A stretch of DNA of 64,000 nt from Owenia fusiformis (GCA_903813345.2 CAIIXF020000008.1:4599341-4663340), one strand, 5' to 3'. Numbered from the stretch's first letter, positions 22,701-37,700 are shown. A program made the numbers and translations. Notes: a model not told the origin generated them from the sequence alone.

Positions 22701-25700
22701 TTGCATTTGTAAATGATTGTGCCATGTATGAAAATGATTGTGTTGCATACATAAATGATTGTGCCATGTATGGATATTGTTGTGTTGCATATGTACATTT
22801 TTGTAAATTGTTCATCTGTATATTCAAGGTGAATACTAATGATAATGAATAACAAAGATGAACGCACATTCCACATGAACGCACATTGTTGCTTTCCATT
22901 GTTGCTTTCTACTGGGTGTAATGACCTGAGATCAGAACAACCATGAGGCTGTAGATCGAGATTGGGAACACCAATGAATATACTTTCCACCTTGTTAAAA
23001 TGTGAAACAAATTGATTGAGCTCTTCTTGAATCAAGCTGTTGAGATCTAATTGCAAAGTGCACTCAAAACTCTGAGAGTTTATTTAAAAAAGAACGTAAA
23101 AGAAATGTAACTTTGCCAAGTTTTTCTAGTGCCTGGGTTGGTTGTATTTACACTAGACATGTTAAGCTGTGAGATATCCTGATACTCACCCATTTTCTAC
23201 TATTTCTGGTTAATTTTATGGCTCAAGGTTTAAGTTTGCATGCAAATAGAGTTCACTATCACCTACACATGTAAACAAAGACTTAACGAAAATTATACTT
23301 TTAAATCATCGCACAAATAATGACGCTCATCAATGACAAAAAGTTCTTGATAAAGAACAATTAGTCATTCTTGGGACCTAAGTGGACAGTATATATATTT
23401 AGTGTCAGCTGACATTATAATCAGATAATCCTATATTCCGTACAAAATGTCTATTCATTTCGCCATGAAACATTGTCCTGTTCAAATATAGGAAGTAAGA
23501 ATCTTAAATCCATGTTGACTTAGCTTGACATTTTATTCTAATTTTATGTATGTTTTTATGGGGTTGTTGATACGCACTTTGTGTGACTCTATCATTAACT
23601 TTATTTTTTGTGTCATATGCAGCAAAAGGTGTTTAGTTCCAATTCCTCTTATAATTGACATTTGGCACGAAAGCACAATTGATGAAAAACCCATAAAGAC
23701 ATGAAAAACAACTTATACAAAAGCAGATGATAAAAAAGTACAATTTGTTCAAAAGCCAAAGAATATTAAATTCATAGAATATCACAATTGATCAAAAAGC
23801 ATATAAGCACACAAAACCACAACAGAAACAAAAGAGAAATGAAACAAATGTACAATTGACACAATTGCGGAAATGATAACCGAAAAGCACGATATATAAA
23901 AATCATCAATGACATGAAAGTTAAATTCTCACAAAAGCAAAATTAAGTGTGGATTGATCATATTCGTGATTGACCCATTCCCATTGTAATATTCACAGCC
24001 TCAATTCAGATATTAGCTAAAGAAGTACTCTTAAAAATCAAAATGTCAATGGTTGTCCCACTCCTATTTTATCAATGATTTTCCTGTTTTTGAATGTTGA
24101 CAACAGACTTGAACAATGCTTATGTTCATTTGTAAAGTCGACATTTCTTATATGTTCTATTTTGTGTATTTCAGGTGGGCCTACCAAGAATAACGGGATC
24201 ATTCCTCAGTCGCTTTGATTATGGCTTCGATCCCCGCCCCATGTCAGACTACTGGGGACACACACCTGTAAAATGTGATCTAAATTGCGATCATGGGCTA
24301 GAACATGACGTGGAAGGAAGAGCGATCTGTAAATGCTTTAACCCCTGTAGGGTAAGTGTCCATGAACAATGCCCTTTCATATAGGAAATATTATAGCATC
24401 ATTTCTATGATTTTTAGGTCTTGGCTTGTGTTTGTTCAAGTTGCCCAAAGTACTTTTCAATTCATTCAAATATTAACAGATACTGATGATGTCTGATGAT
24501 ATGCTGACAACATTTCCAAAATCTAAAAACAATATGGCATTTCATTGACAATGTATATGACTGACGTCTTTGAGGAAACGAGGCCTGGACAAATGACAGC
24601 TATACGTCACTATTTGTACAAACTTAGGTGAACATATTTTGAACAAATATCACATAAAAATTATCATACTAGATGACAGTAATGTTAAAGCGTATCAATC
24701 AAATCTGCCAGTGCCACAAAAAACAAATATCCGGCCCTAGAACACATGTTTACTGAATTCCTACTAAAAAGTCCACTTAACTTTTAGATTGTATACCACA
24801 GGGCACTTGTAATAGTTTCAAATACTATATGGTACAAGTAGTAAGGTTTGTTGGCACTCTTGACAGTCGTCCCGATAACTATATGTAACAGCGGGTATCT
24901 GATGGGTAAAACGTCAAGGGCAATCGTGTTTTCAAAACACAAAACTGAGTGTAAATGAGTAACATTTACACGGAATAAAGTACACGAAAAGGTTGTACAT
25001 ACTCTAAACTGTATAACAATTGAAGAATATCATACACTTCATTCAAATTTTGAAGAGAGTTTTACAACTACAGCTTGACTATACAGTGTAGTAGCAATAT
25101 TTCAAACTTCATAACCACAGAGCACCATGGCATTAATTCAAATATGTTGAGGTTAATTAGTTTTAAAATGTGACATTTTTAATTGTTTTTAATTGAATAC
25201 TTCAGAGCCAGGTCTACTTATTAAGGAGTAGTGGGGAGGTGGGCCTGTCACTTAACAATTTATCATTAGGGTTTACCTGACATACCATATCTCAATCGTA
25301 AATATGTTAATAATGATGGTACGGGTGTGGCTAAGGATGACAAAGGTTTGGTTTATGATGCTGATGATGATAAAGATATGGTTAAGGGTGACAAAGATGT
25401 CAGTAATAATGACAAAGATATTGTTAATAATGATGGTGTGGTTAAAGATGATATAGGTGTAGTTAATGATGCTAAAGCCATGGGTAAGGATGACAAAGGT
25501 GTGGTTAAGGATGACAAAGGTGTAGGAAATAATGACAAAGATATGGTTTAGGATGAAAAGGTTTGGTTTATGACAAAAGTCCATTTAACGATGACAAAGT
25601 TTTGGTTCATGATAACAGATGTCTAAAAAAAGATGTCTGGTTAATGATGTGATTTTTTATGACAAAAGAAAAGTTAAGGATGTCAAGAATGATGAAAGTC

Positions 25701-28700
25701 CTTAGAGAAAAATACAGATAAGTCATGAGGTAATAAGTTAGTTGACCTTAAAGTTACATAGCTTTAATATACATTAATCAGTGATTTCATTCCCTGAAAG
25801 CGAATCAAGAGAAATGATAATCTTATCATCATGAGCTACTACTGAAATGCAGCAGAAAGTTGCAAAACAATTCCTTGAGATTAATACACAAACCATAAAC
25901 ATTAATAAGTCACCCTGGCCAGGTCAAGTTCCTGATATCAACCTAGAAAAAGTAGATGATTTACAGCTTGATCTTGTATAAATGACTCATATTAGAGAGA
26001 ATATATTTCAAACTTGGCAACAGTCTTGAATGCACCATAGCTCTGAAATATACCCCTCGCTATATTCTCTTAAAAATGATCAGACATTAATAGGTAAATA
26101 TACTTGGAATCTTCCAGGTTGCAAAGTCTAAAATTATGAAAAATCAGTTTTTGTCTATTCTACATACATACACATAATCTACACCTACTAAGAGCCGTCT
26201 CTGATCTCTGCCTCATGCAATGCAAGAACATATGTTTAGCAACAAATTAGTGCAAAATTAGGAAAAATGTAAAGCGAGTAATTAGCGAAACTGTTCCAAA
26301 ACAACTTGAGGTATTTTCCTAAAAGTTCAAGGCATGATATGATAGCCATGCTTCCGGATTCTTTCCAAGTCCAATACCTTGCATCGAAATTTTCATTTTT
26401 GATCATCTTAACATTTCAGTTAAATAGAAGGGAAAAGACATCATAGAAATAACCCATAATCATTATGTTTGCACAATCATGAAAAACAATTTCATATATT
26501 TCATGAGGATAATCTGAAATTAAGTGTTCATAATTCTGAGATTCTATCGAGGGTAAAAATGATGTATAGTCATATAACATTTAAGGTCAAGTGTGCTGGA
26601 ACCAAAGCATACCCCTGGAATACAAAAAATCACTAAAGTCACATTTAAAGCGGAAAACAGAATATTATATCAAACCAGTGAGTGATAGAATAAGCAGGCA
26701 TGTTTTTGACCTACTGAATCACACAGCAATGTAAGAGAATCAAGTAGTTCTTTTTGTGGAAGAAGAGCTTAAGCAAGGAAAGTGTGGTATTATAATCATG
26801 GGTTAACTAGTCTGCCAAACGCACTTTAGTTTCCATTACATCAAAATTTACTTCCTCATCATCAAGAGATGCTTCACCATTTTATATACTGCTATATGAC
26901 GCAACATATTGGCCTCAAAGCAAGCAACAATTTTAGGCTCTCTCCACATTGAAACATGGTGGAGCTGCCCTTCCAATAATACCCAACTCCAAGATTAGGT
27001 TCTCAATAATTCAATTTGCCTCTCATAAAATCCCCAAAATCTTGAAATGTTGCATAAAATTACAAAATCCTGAAATGTACTAAAAATTACAACATAATGT
27101 ATACAATCTTGCACTTAAAATTGCTTAAAATACAAAATCCTTTTAAGAGCATGACATTTAAAAGAAAAAAATATATATTAATCACATTTATGGAATATTT
27201 GATTTTTTATATTTTTCAGAGTGTGAAATGTTTCGGAGGAAACAAGTGTGTCGTAGAAATGCCGTCCAAATGTGAATCACACATGAACTGTAGGTCAACC
27301 GCAATATGTAAAGGTGAGTTGTAATTAAATACTACTCTATTAAAATACAATAAGATCAAACAAGATGCAACTTTAAAAATCAAAACCATACAATACAATA
27401 TATAATTATACAATTAAAAATCCAGTATGAAAAAATTCAGTTTATTGATTCACATAAAATGCCTATCCTCCCCATAAACAAGTTGATCAATAGAACAAAC
27501 CACAGTAGTTCAAGACAGTTCATATTTCCCTTATAATTATAATTATTACTACCTATCTAAAAGACCTTTTTAACATGTGGCCACCAGGACAATATAAAGA
27601 AAAGATACAATCTTACAAAGAAATGGTTAAAACCACCGAGTTGGGATAATTAGAGGCTATATAAGTACTTTAAAATCAAGTATTTAAGTGTAAAGAACCT
27701 CAAGATTTCAACAACCTGCTTAGGGTAACATGCAGATTACAATAATTTAAGGCCATGTAAGTTAGTCATGTAATCTTGTATGTATCCACCCACAATACTT
27801 AGGTTTGTTAGAGATTTAGTCCAGTCTGCCACTATGAATTCACCATTGGTTCTCTCATGTATAGCTGAACTTTATCGTTGATCTCTTCAAATGTGACCTG
27901 GATCATGTTTTAGAATTTAAAATATTGATGGATCGAGAGGAATTTATTAATTTTAAAATAGATAGGGATGAAGTTGATACTCTAAATTGTAAAGATATGC
28001 AAGAATGTCAGAAACTTCTTTCAAGTTTTAATGAGAAAGGAGCTGTTGAATGAGAGTAACTGGAAAGATAATTTTAGTCTGTGTTAAGAGTGTATTATTG
28101 GGGCTCCACCCATCCTTACTATAGTCTTAATGAGAAAACTGAGCCTTAAAATACCATACATAGTTAACACATACCATGTCACAGACACCTTTAGAAAAAT
28201 TTCAACAAATAGTTTGTGAAGTTATGTCTTTATAGTCGTAGATATATCATTTGACTTAATATACCATTTCAAGCACACTACATCAAAAGAGGAGTGTAAA
28301 TTCAAAAGCAGTCAAATATATCAAAGTTTGAACAAGAAATATGCAATTTCAACACCCCTTTTACAAACCGCATCAATGGACATTTCTATTTAATTTTGAT
28401 AAATTCTGAAATATATACATTCACTTGCTCTAAACATTTCACAAACTGCTCAAAAATGTTCACTCCAATATTTTACTAGAATAATGTGGTAATATGTTGA
28501 AAAGTTGACAAACCAGAATATGAATGTGTTGAAATAGCCGCACATTTTACTTGAATTAATCATTTTAGCGATCTATATATATATAGGAAATTAAGTAAAT
28601 AGCCTATTTCAAAATTATGTGAAATCTTAATGTCTACTTGTAAAGATAGAGAGTGATATGTTAAAACGTAACAATTATACAAGTAGTTTTTTAAACTAAA

Positions 28701-31700
28701 CTTCTTTAGCAGTTATCATAGTAAATAAAAAAGTGCACAACATTCCTTACGTCCTTAGAAATAAGTGACAGCTCATGAATTGACAAGTTTCTGTGCCTTA
28801 TTTCATTCATATCTAACTTATATGGCATAAATTAGTACTTAAAATGCACCATCCTTTAAGATAGAGCATCGCTGACCCAGCCCATGGAAAGAATTGAAAT
28901 ACCCTTGTCAGGCCCATAGCCAGGATTTGCCACTTTTTGAAAAATTCCAGGGGGGCTCACTTGTGACAATTTTGGTCCAAAAAATGGCCAAAAAAGTGCT
29001 CAGAATGGTGAAAAACTGCATGGTTTTGAAAGAATTTTTGGCCAGGGGGGGAACCCATCGAACCCCCCCCCCCTGGCTACGGGCCAGCTTATTTTGACCT
29101 AAGATAAAATGGCATAGAATTTTTATGTTGATTATCATACATGAATGTTTACATGGATGGGTTGACATTCTGAAGGAGGGGAAACTGGAAATATAGTAAT
29201 TGATCAATACATTCAAAAATACTATCTACATTTAATCATTCTTTAAAAATGAGCATTACACATCACTCTTGCTGCACCACTGTGCATATTCTAGTAATTT
29301 ACCCGGTCAGATAGGCAACATAGTCATAGCAAATCCACCAGGCTAATCATATCAGTATGTGTTACATGGCATTACAGGTTGTGACCTACACATGTAACTT
29401 CTCAAGTCTATCTTAAAGTGACAATCAGCAAAACATGATGTTAATTGAATAAATCAATGAACTAATGTCACTTTGGTATGTATGGAGTGTTTGGGAGTGC
29501 AGGGTGAAACAATAGGACAACATTACGAAATAGTAACACATGATTATGAAATAACTGAAAAAGACTATGAACAACATGTTAAAGTAGGTAGTATGAGGAT
29601 CCCTAAATATTCTCTCAGCCAGTTTCTTAAAATAAATGATTGAATTTAGCTGCGTTTTAATGTGATTTCATTCAAAGACGAACAGGTAAATTCTGTTTAT
29701 TATACATTGTTGAACAAAAGGTATTTGGATTTTCTTTCAAATGTCTAGGTAGAACACCTTTGGTAAAAAGTGTTCCTTTAGATGCCTATTGCCCATTTGA
29801 CCTTATTTAGATTCATCATTGAAGTATTTCAAGGAATATGAGATAGCCTGATGCAATCTCACAAGACATTGGTCATCAAAGATAAGAACCTTGAGGAAGT
29901 TGAAATCTTCATCATCATTTTGAGTCACATCCTTGTGTTACATAACCTTATGACATTCAGTTGATTCATTGTTACCAGAACTGTTTACATCTTATTCCCT
30001 TACTTATTGGACGCATGTGTTATAATAACATGATATTGTGCCCATGTCCTGAATTATGTAACTTAGAGATACCCTTGGCCAATCGCACTATTTGTTTTGC
30101 ACTGTGGTCAGTTTTACTTATGAATCAAGTGCCTCAATCTTGCCAAATAAGGTGAACTAAAGTTTCTTGCAGATTACATCATAATAATACAAATACATGT
30201 ATAATGAAGAGATAAATAATAGTTATTTTTCTTATATCTTGGAATATTAAATATTTTGGTTGTGTCAAAATATATTTGCTTAAAATGAAACTGGATGATG
30301 TGGGAGGTTTGGAGAAATTTGTAATAATTCAATATTTTGGTAAACAACCTAGAACAAAAAAGACCCCAAAACTTTATAAGTTCATACGGGTGGGCCCAGA
30401 ATGTCATAATAATGGATTGCAGATTTCAGCCATAGAATTAATAACAGGGCAGACCCTCAAGGTATATTAGCAATGAAATATGTTCAGTGTTGTCCCATTC
30501 ATTTTTTAACATCATATTTGGTAACCCACACCCTTTTTTCACTTTTAAATCAAAACAACAGTCACAATTCTTATTCAAATACTTTCTGGATTCTGATGAC
30601 TTCGTTCGATTAATAATGTACAAAGTGTTTGGAAAGTCAACACTACACCTGTCGCTTTGTTGAATTTTGAAAAAAGTATTTTTTAACCCTTAGAAAGATA
30701 AATACCTTTCAATGTTGACTGTTTGTGAATTAAAGAATACCAATTGCATTTATATATTTCATTCTTCCACGCCTTTTCTTTTGATCATTCTACGGCAATT
30801 GATGAAAATATGTATCAACATAGTATCCTAAACTCAATGATACTTGAGAAAAATTAGCCAAATACCTTTCTATAGTTCAAGAAGGTACATATGCGGGTGG
30901 CCTAAGTTCATACAACATAATCATAATCTATTGTTAATTTATTTTAACTATGCGACTCAAAATCACAAATCAATTTTTGAATACTTTTGATTCCATATAC
31001 CCCACACTTATGTTTGAATATGCTAAGTAAAAGGTTAAGTGTTTTTTTAAAGTTTTTTTCATTTTATAAAAATTCACAAACAAGTTTAGCCGCAAGGAAT
31101 ACAATTAAAGAGAATGGAAAGTGGTTATAAAATTGAAATTTGCAAAATGTTTGCCAGTTTAAATATATTTCTCCCTGTTATGCCATTTGTAAGAAGGATT
31201 TAAGCACTGGTATAAGTTCATTATAGGTGGATTAATGCACTTGTTTAATTGTATGCTGGCCTAAATACTCAAGTTTAACTGTGCATACAATGAAACTCGT
31301 GCATTATCTCCCAGTCTCCCCATATTTCTCAAATGTCAATTTTCCATGATTTTCTTAATTTTCAAAAATGGTGCAAAAGGGTTTTCAGGTGGGTGCAAGC
31401 CTATTTTCAAAATCTCAAGTGGGTGCAGCACCTATACTGTATTTGCTACACGCTGGGAAAATTGCTGTTTATGCTTAATTAAACAAAACGTAATTTAGGA
31501 GTAGATCACATCTTTTTCACAATTTGAATAGGACACTTTTTATAGGGTACTCTAAGTTGGGATTAAAATACTTCAGAATATTGGCCGCAGGGTACAAAAT
31601 CTCAGTAATTGCCGCTGGGTATTAATTGTATTATCTCCATAACATTCCATACCTCCACCTTTGAACTTAGGAACTTCTTTACATGATATTTAATAGATCA

Positions 31701-34700
31701 ACTGTCCGGCTTAAATGGGCTGATATGGTTATCAAATAATTCACCAGTAAAGTAAATATAAACGCACAATGGCCAAAGTGGGGAAAAAATGAAAAGTATC
31801 AAAAAAACACATTAGAAAACATATCACAAAAAGTACAACCAGTTAAAATAACAAACCTCCAAACCTCAAATGATGATAAAACAAATAAAGAAACAATGTT
31901 AAATGACCTTATTTCCCCCGCCCATCGTAAAACCACAAAACCCTGGGACATTTTAGTCAATATTTTCATTTAATATGTAGATACACTGGGTGTATTTACG
32001 AATTTAAAGATGGTTAAAGATGTGCAGTATTCGATTATTTGACCAGGTGGTGAAATAATTACATTTCCACATTTGATAAAAACGAATTTGTCAGTCAATC
32101 AAAAAAAACGAATAAGTTAGTCAATCAATAAGATATGTCAATCAATCAACCCAAACACCAATCAATCAACCCAAACACCAATCAACAAAGCAAGCAAGCA
32201 AGCAAGCAATGAACAGACAATAAAGCAAGTGATCAACCATACTTGCAAATGTGTTGGAATAGTGTATAGTTATTTTGAATTTTTGTTTTTAATGTTGCAT
32301 CTTGTGTCTTCTGATAAACATTGCAGAGTTCCTGCATTTAAACTCACATTAAATCAAAGACTCTAAAATTCTTCTCAAACCATACTTCTCGCTGATCTTA
32401 AAGTATAATGTATTCATGTTTTATCCATTGTAGCAGTTGCACCAAATGAGCTGAAAGAAAAAGAACCGTATCCCACGAAACCTAAAGAAGTCAAAGAAGC
32501 AAATCACATAAAAATTGAAGAGAACCATACTGTAGAACCAAAACCCAACAAAGACAATAAGAATGTGTGTAAAATGCCAAGAGACATAACATTCAAATGT
32601 AACCAAAAATTTAACAGATGGTATTATGATAAAAAAACACGAAAGTGCAAGAAATTCTACGGGTGCCCGTCTGAAGGGAATAACTTCGCAAGAAAACGAG
32701 ATTGTAAGAAAATGTGCAAAAATAACAAGAGTAGCAAAAGAAGGAAAGGTGAGTTCGATTCATTTTTTCATTTTCATGTTTTCAGATATTTAGCGAAGGA
32801 CATTGTATTTCTTATATACAATGTATCTACAAAGCTTAGCGCTCAACATTTTGAATTTGAAATATCAGTAATTTTGTTTTTAGCTCTATTGTTAAATCAT
32901 AATGCAACAATCGTATCATCAAGCTACCTCATAATAAAATACCCAAGTTCACTTTTGACGATTTGTCCACACAATGTTTACGACTTATATCTACAAAATT
33001 TACGGTTTGTATAAACTATACGAACTTCCATTGATACACTGACATCCGTCCGATAACATTTAAAAAAATGTCCATAAAATACCATGTTGAGGACACAATG
33101 CACGGAATAACAAAGATATGTAAGGAATAAGTACATTACATTGTCATCATCGCCCTGGCTTCAAGTCAAAAAGCAATGTACTAAAAAAAGCACTTTGCCA
33201 TGATGTGTCATAAGATTCTAATCAACGTAAACATTTTGTTACATAAGGGAGGGGATCGTTCAACATACTAACACGGCTCAAGGGGATCTTAAGTAACAAC
33301 AACACTTAAGTGTATTACCAGATCATTCATCCAGATACTCATAATATTATTCAAAACTATGTGTTTAATTTGATGTAAAATAAAGAAAATTGAGATGTAA
33401 TTGAGCCAGAAAAATGTTAAGTACTCAAATGTTTTAGATTTAAGGTTACTGAACCAAGAATGTAAACGCAAATTTGAACATCCCTGATATGAGCACTATT
33501 AGTATGGGAGGGGATGAAATGGATGGAAAACTAACAATTTAATAAGATTTAATTTTGCCCAGATTATATCATAAAATATGGGTAAATAACAACTGACCAA
33601 AAAACCTGGTATAAAATATGGTTGCAGCTCTTTTAAACTTCAAATAACGTGAACGTACATCTCACCCATGAACGGAAACATTAACCGATCTTTCTTATTC
33701 CACGCTTATTTCCATAGAATAAGTATGAAATGTTTCGTTTTTCTTTGTTTTCCTATTTTTCAGAGCATTGACTTTGAATCTGTTACTTCCAATCCTTGCT
33801 TAACTAACGCCTTCGGCTCTCCTTTGTATTTTAAAATGTGACCCCATATTTCATCTTATGGTATCTAGACATTTCCTCATGGTGATTATGGGCCATTTAG
33901 AGTGGGAGTATCTCTATTCCACATCATTACTACTAAGTAAGCACACAAAAAACATTTGTACATTTTTAACCTTCAATATATCCGGCTAGCCCTATTTATA
34001 GGCCCCTCAGTTAGCTAAGTGTTTTGACTGACAAACGATTAAGAGTTTCGGGGAAATTATTTTCGAAATTGTTTGTGCTAAATTAGGAATGTATTATCTT
34101 TGATCAGATTAACTTTAAAGGGAGTTCCCAGTAACCAAAAATAGCTAAAGTGTTTGTTTGTGCTAATGCTCCATACAAGAATCACTTACTAAGAGAGTTC
34201 AAGAGAAGCAATTACATTCAGGAATTGAACACAAAGAAGATGCAAATACAGTTCCTTAAAAGTCATTTCCTTACGCAAGAAACAACCACCCACGCTTTTT
34301 GAAACAAGAAATTAATGATTTTTTCTTCTGTTAAGTGATCCCAACTTTACAAAGTTATTAATTACAGACTGCTTATGAATGGAATGGTATAATATTTCTT
34401 AAGCTCGACTCCCATCAGAAGTTAATTTTAGCTTCTTTGGCTGCTTATGACGTCAAAGTAACAATTTAAAATTCAAATTAATAATAATAAAACAAAATCC
34501 ATCCAAAACCTGCAAATCAAAGTGTCAGTTATACAAAAAATACCAGTCTAATTTTAAACTTCATTCTTTAATGAATGAGGATTAGCTTAATGATCGTGTT
34601 GACAGAAATACATTGAAATAGGAGACATGTATTGACAAGTAAAGAATATATCAAATAGCATCGCCTTCATCAGGTATTTACACTTGCGAATAAAATCTCA

Positions 34701-37700
34701 CAAATCATGACAATTCCACCAATTTTCTCTCAAAGATTTGACTGAAGTGTCTGATTTTTCTGCATTTCTATACAATTAAGAATATTGGTTGTCTCACTAT
34801 AGGTTTAATTCTCCATGCATTCCTCTCATGTTTCTCCATTTTGCGAAAGAAAGTATGATGTGTTTGGCATTTTATCCTTAGTTTAGTCCTGCCTGACTCG
34901 ATAAATCTGCCACCCTTCCCTGTGTTATCATGCTTGTCCACCAAGATATCTCCTGCCATTTATATCTCATGTCACGGTTCATTCAGAGGCATTTCTTCAG
35001 TATTTTTATGAGAATAAACTAAGGGGTCCAGTGGAATGCATGTCATAGAAGTCAGACTTAATTGTGTAGTTCTACAAACATAGCTACAAAATAAAATGTC
35101 AAACATTTTTGCATTCATGAATGTTCAAAATAAAGCTTCAAATACACCTGCATCAATAAATGTTCTTAATAAAGACACAGATATAGCTACATCAATCAAT
35201 GGTCAAAATAAAGCCACAAATGAAGCTGCATCAATCAATGGTCAAAATAAAGCCACAAATGAAGCTGCATCAATAAATGTTCTTGATAAAGCCACAAATG
35301 TAGCTGCATCAATAAATGTTCTTGATAAAGCCACAAATGTAGCTGCATCAATAAATGTTATTGATAAAGCCACAAATGTAGCTGCATCAATAAATGTTCT
35401 TGATAAAGCCACAAATGTAGCTGCATCAATAAATGTTCTTAATGAAGCCGCAAATGTAGCTGCATCAATAAATGTTCTTGATAAAGCCACAAATGTAGCT
35501 GCATCAATAAATGTTCTTGATAAAGCCACAAATGTAGCTGCATCAATAAATGTTCTTAATAAAGCCACAAATGTAGCTGCATCAATAAGTGTTCTTAATA
35601 AAGCCACAAATGTAGCTGCATCAATAAATGTTCTTGATAAAGCCACATATGTAGCTGCATCAATAAATGTTCTTAATGAAGCCGCAAATGTAGCTGCATC
35701 AATAAATGTTCTTGATAAAGCCACAAATGTAGCTGCATCAATAAATGTTCTTGATAAAGCCACAAATGTAGCTGCATCAATAAATGTTCTTAATAAAGCC
35801 ACAAATGTAGCTGCATCAATAAGTGTTCTTAATAAAGCCACAAATGTAGCTGCATCAATAAATGTTCTTAATAAAGCCACAAATGTAGCTGCATCAATAA
35901 ATGTTCTGAATAAAGCCACAAATGTAACTGCATCAATAAATGTTCTGAATAAAGTAACAAATGTAGCTGCATCTATAGATGTTCTTAATAAAGCCACAAA
36001 CCTAGCTGCATCAATAAATGTTCAAAATAAAGCCACAAATGTAGCTGCATCAATAAATGTTCTTAATAAAGCCACAAATCTAGCTGCATCTATAGATGTT
36101 CTTAACAAAGCCAAAAACCTAGCTGTGCCAATACCTGATTAAAATAAAGCCTCGAACAAAGCTGCAACAATGAATGATCAAAATAGAATCATATACATAG
36201 CTGCATCAATAAATGGTCAAAATAAAGCATTGTACATTACTGCAAAAATAACACAAAGCTTTAAGAATACTGGCACAAGAATTAAGAAAATTTGTGAGGC
36301 TCAAAACAATTTCTTCCCCAATTAATAACAACTTAGTAGCATACACTTATAAATAAACCACTAGGAATGTTTCTAAGCTGATTTCTTTTTTATTGCCCTG
36401 TTTGTTGATTGCAAATTGCTCCCTCAGGCCTTTTGACACAACCTTTTTTTACATTCCAAGATAACTAGGTTCAATTTAAATGATTTGTGTACCATCTTAG
36501 CTGAGTTTATAAGGGGGAACCTGCAGTTAGGAAAACTGGTAAGATGAATTGAATTTGATGCTAGATTTTTTAATCTAGAAAGATAACAAAATCAAATTTA
36601 GCCACTATTAATCACACATCTCCAAGTTGATGCCCAGAGAAAAATTCACTTTTACTGTTGTTCCAAAAAGGAGTCAACAGCTCCATAAAAATTTCACAAG
36701 TAATCAATAACTCATTAATTTCCAATTAAATTCTCGTTAGTAAGCCATATTTTGAGTGGGGAAATGGTAGGAATTTGAGTGGGAGTAAGCAATTAAAAAA
36801 AAATGACAAGACATTTGAATGATGGTTTGAAACTACAAGCCTATTGATTACTGCAATAACAAATACATGTTTTGGTGTATAATTACCATGACAACCATTC
36901 TGATTTATGGAGTCCCTCACTTAGCTGTTGAGAGAGTATGTCTCCATGACGACATTAAAGAGTTTATACATGACAGGCATTGTATATAACATTACATCAA
37001 CATCTTATCCTCTGTAGGCTCCATGAATGTTGATTAACTCCCAATACTCAAACTTTTTGACATTCCAAAGAATCAACCAACACGTGTTGAACATAACTTA
37101 ATCACCTGAGCTAGAAATATCTGTTTTGTCCACACTCTCCCGCACTGCCACAAAATTTGATCTGATCATCCATTCATTTACATACATCATTTGGTTCTTC
37201 AACTATGTTTTCTTAAGGTTAAGCATGATACTGTACTATCAAAATAGCAAATTCCGAACAAATGACAAGGGCCCCTTATACAAACATAATTCAGGAAGTA
37301 AATCAGGGAGGCTCCCAATTAAATTGCACATGCTTTGGTAATTGCTGACATTGTCCGAATTGCTCACTGACATATTCAGAGAACTTGGATATCAAGCCAC
37401 TGGAATTTATGTCTTGTTGCTAGTAATTTGTGGTTTTCTTAATATACTCTGAGAAAAAGTGTGGACTGATGCAGAGAAGTGGGTAGTTTGACATAACATA
37501 TGACACATGGGTAGTTTGATGTCATAACAAATTTGATGTCATAGGAGAACACATGGGTAGTTTGCATGGTCAAACATAGAACGCATGACACTTGTTGCCA
37601 TGCCAACAGCATATCTTGTATATAATGAGTAACACATAAGTGTTCAGAAAAACTGCTGTTCTTGGTATAATTTTTAATGGTTTATAGGTGTTTTAAAGCT

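Larger units (their letters stand above)
16778..24174 (+). other. Intron 1 (7.4 kb, phase 0)
   Basis: Starts GTAAGT and ends TTGTGTATTTCAG. It contains a 21-bp array (17440-17542), a C10 tract (18915-18924) and a 42/21-bp array (about 22450-22800). Several AT-rich stretches of 1-3 kb hold nothing recognisable. ORFs of up to 173 codons across 22384-23056 arise from the array on both strands and are not taken as genes. Confidence 0.7.
27314..32436 (+). other. Intron 3 (5.1 kb, phase 1)
   Basis: Starts GTGAGT and ends TTGTAGCAG. It contains a MITE-like element (28911-29085), a duplicated 20-mer and (CAAG)n tract (32141-32208). The remainder is AT-rich without a supportable feature. Confidence 0.7.

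Noticed and set aside
22384-23056. Long ORFs on both strands near the 42-bp array
   Set aside because: Created by the array; no domain, and located in intron 1.
35096-36142. 348-codon plus-strand ORF of 13-residue repeats, and its 251-codon antisense partner
   Set aside because: The 39-bp period is a multiple of three and lacks stops, so both strands stay open automatically. It lies inside an intron, with no domain or splice support.
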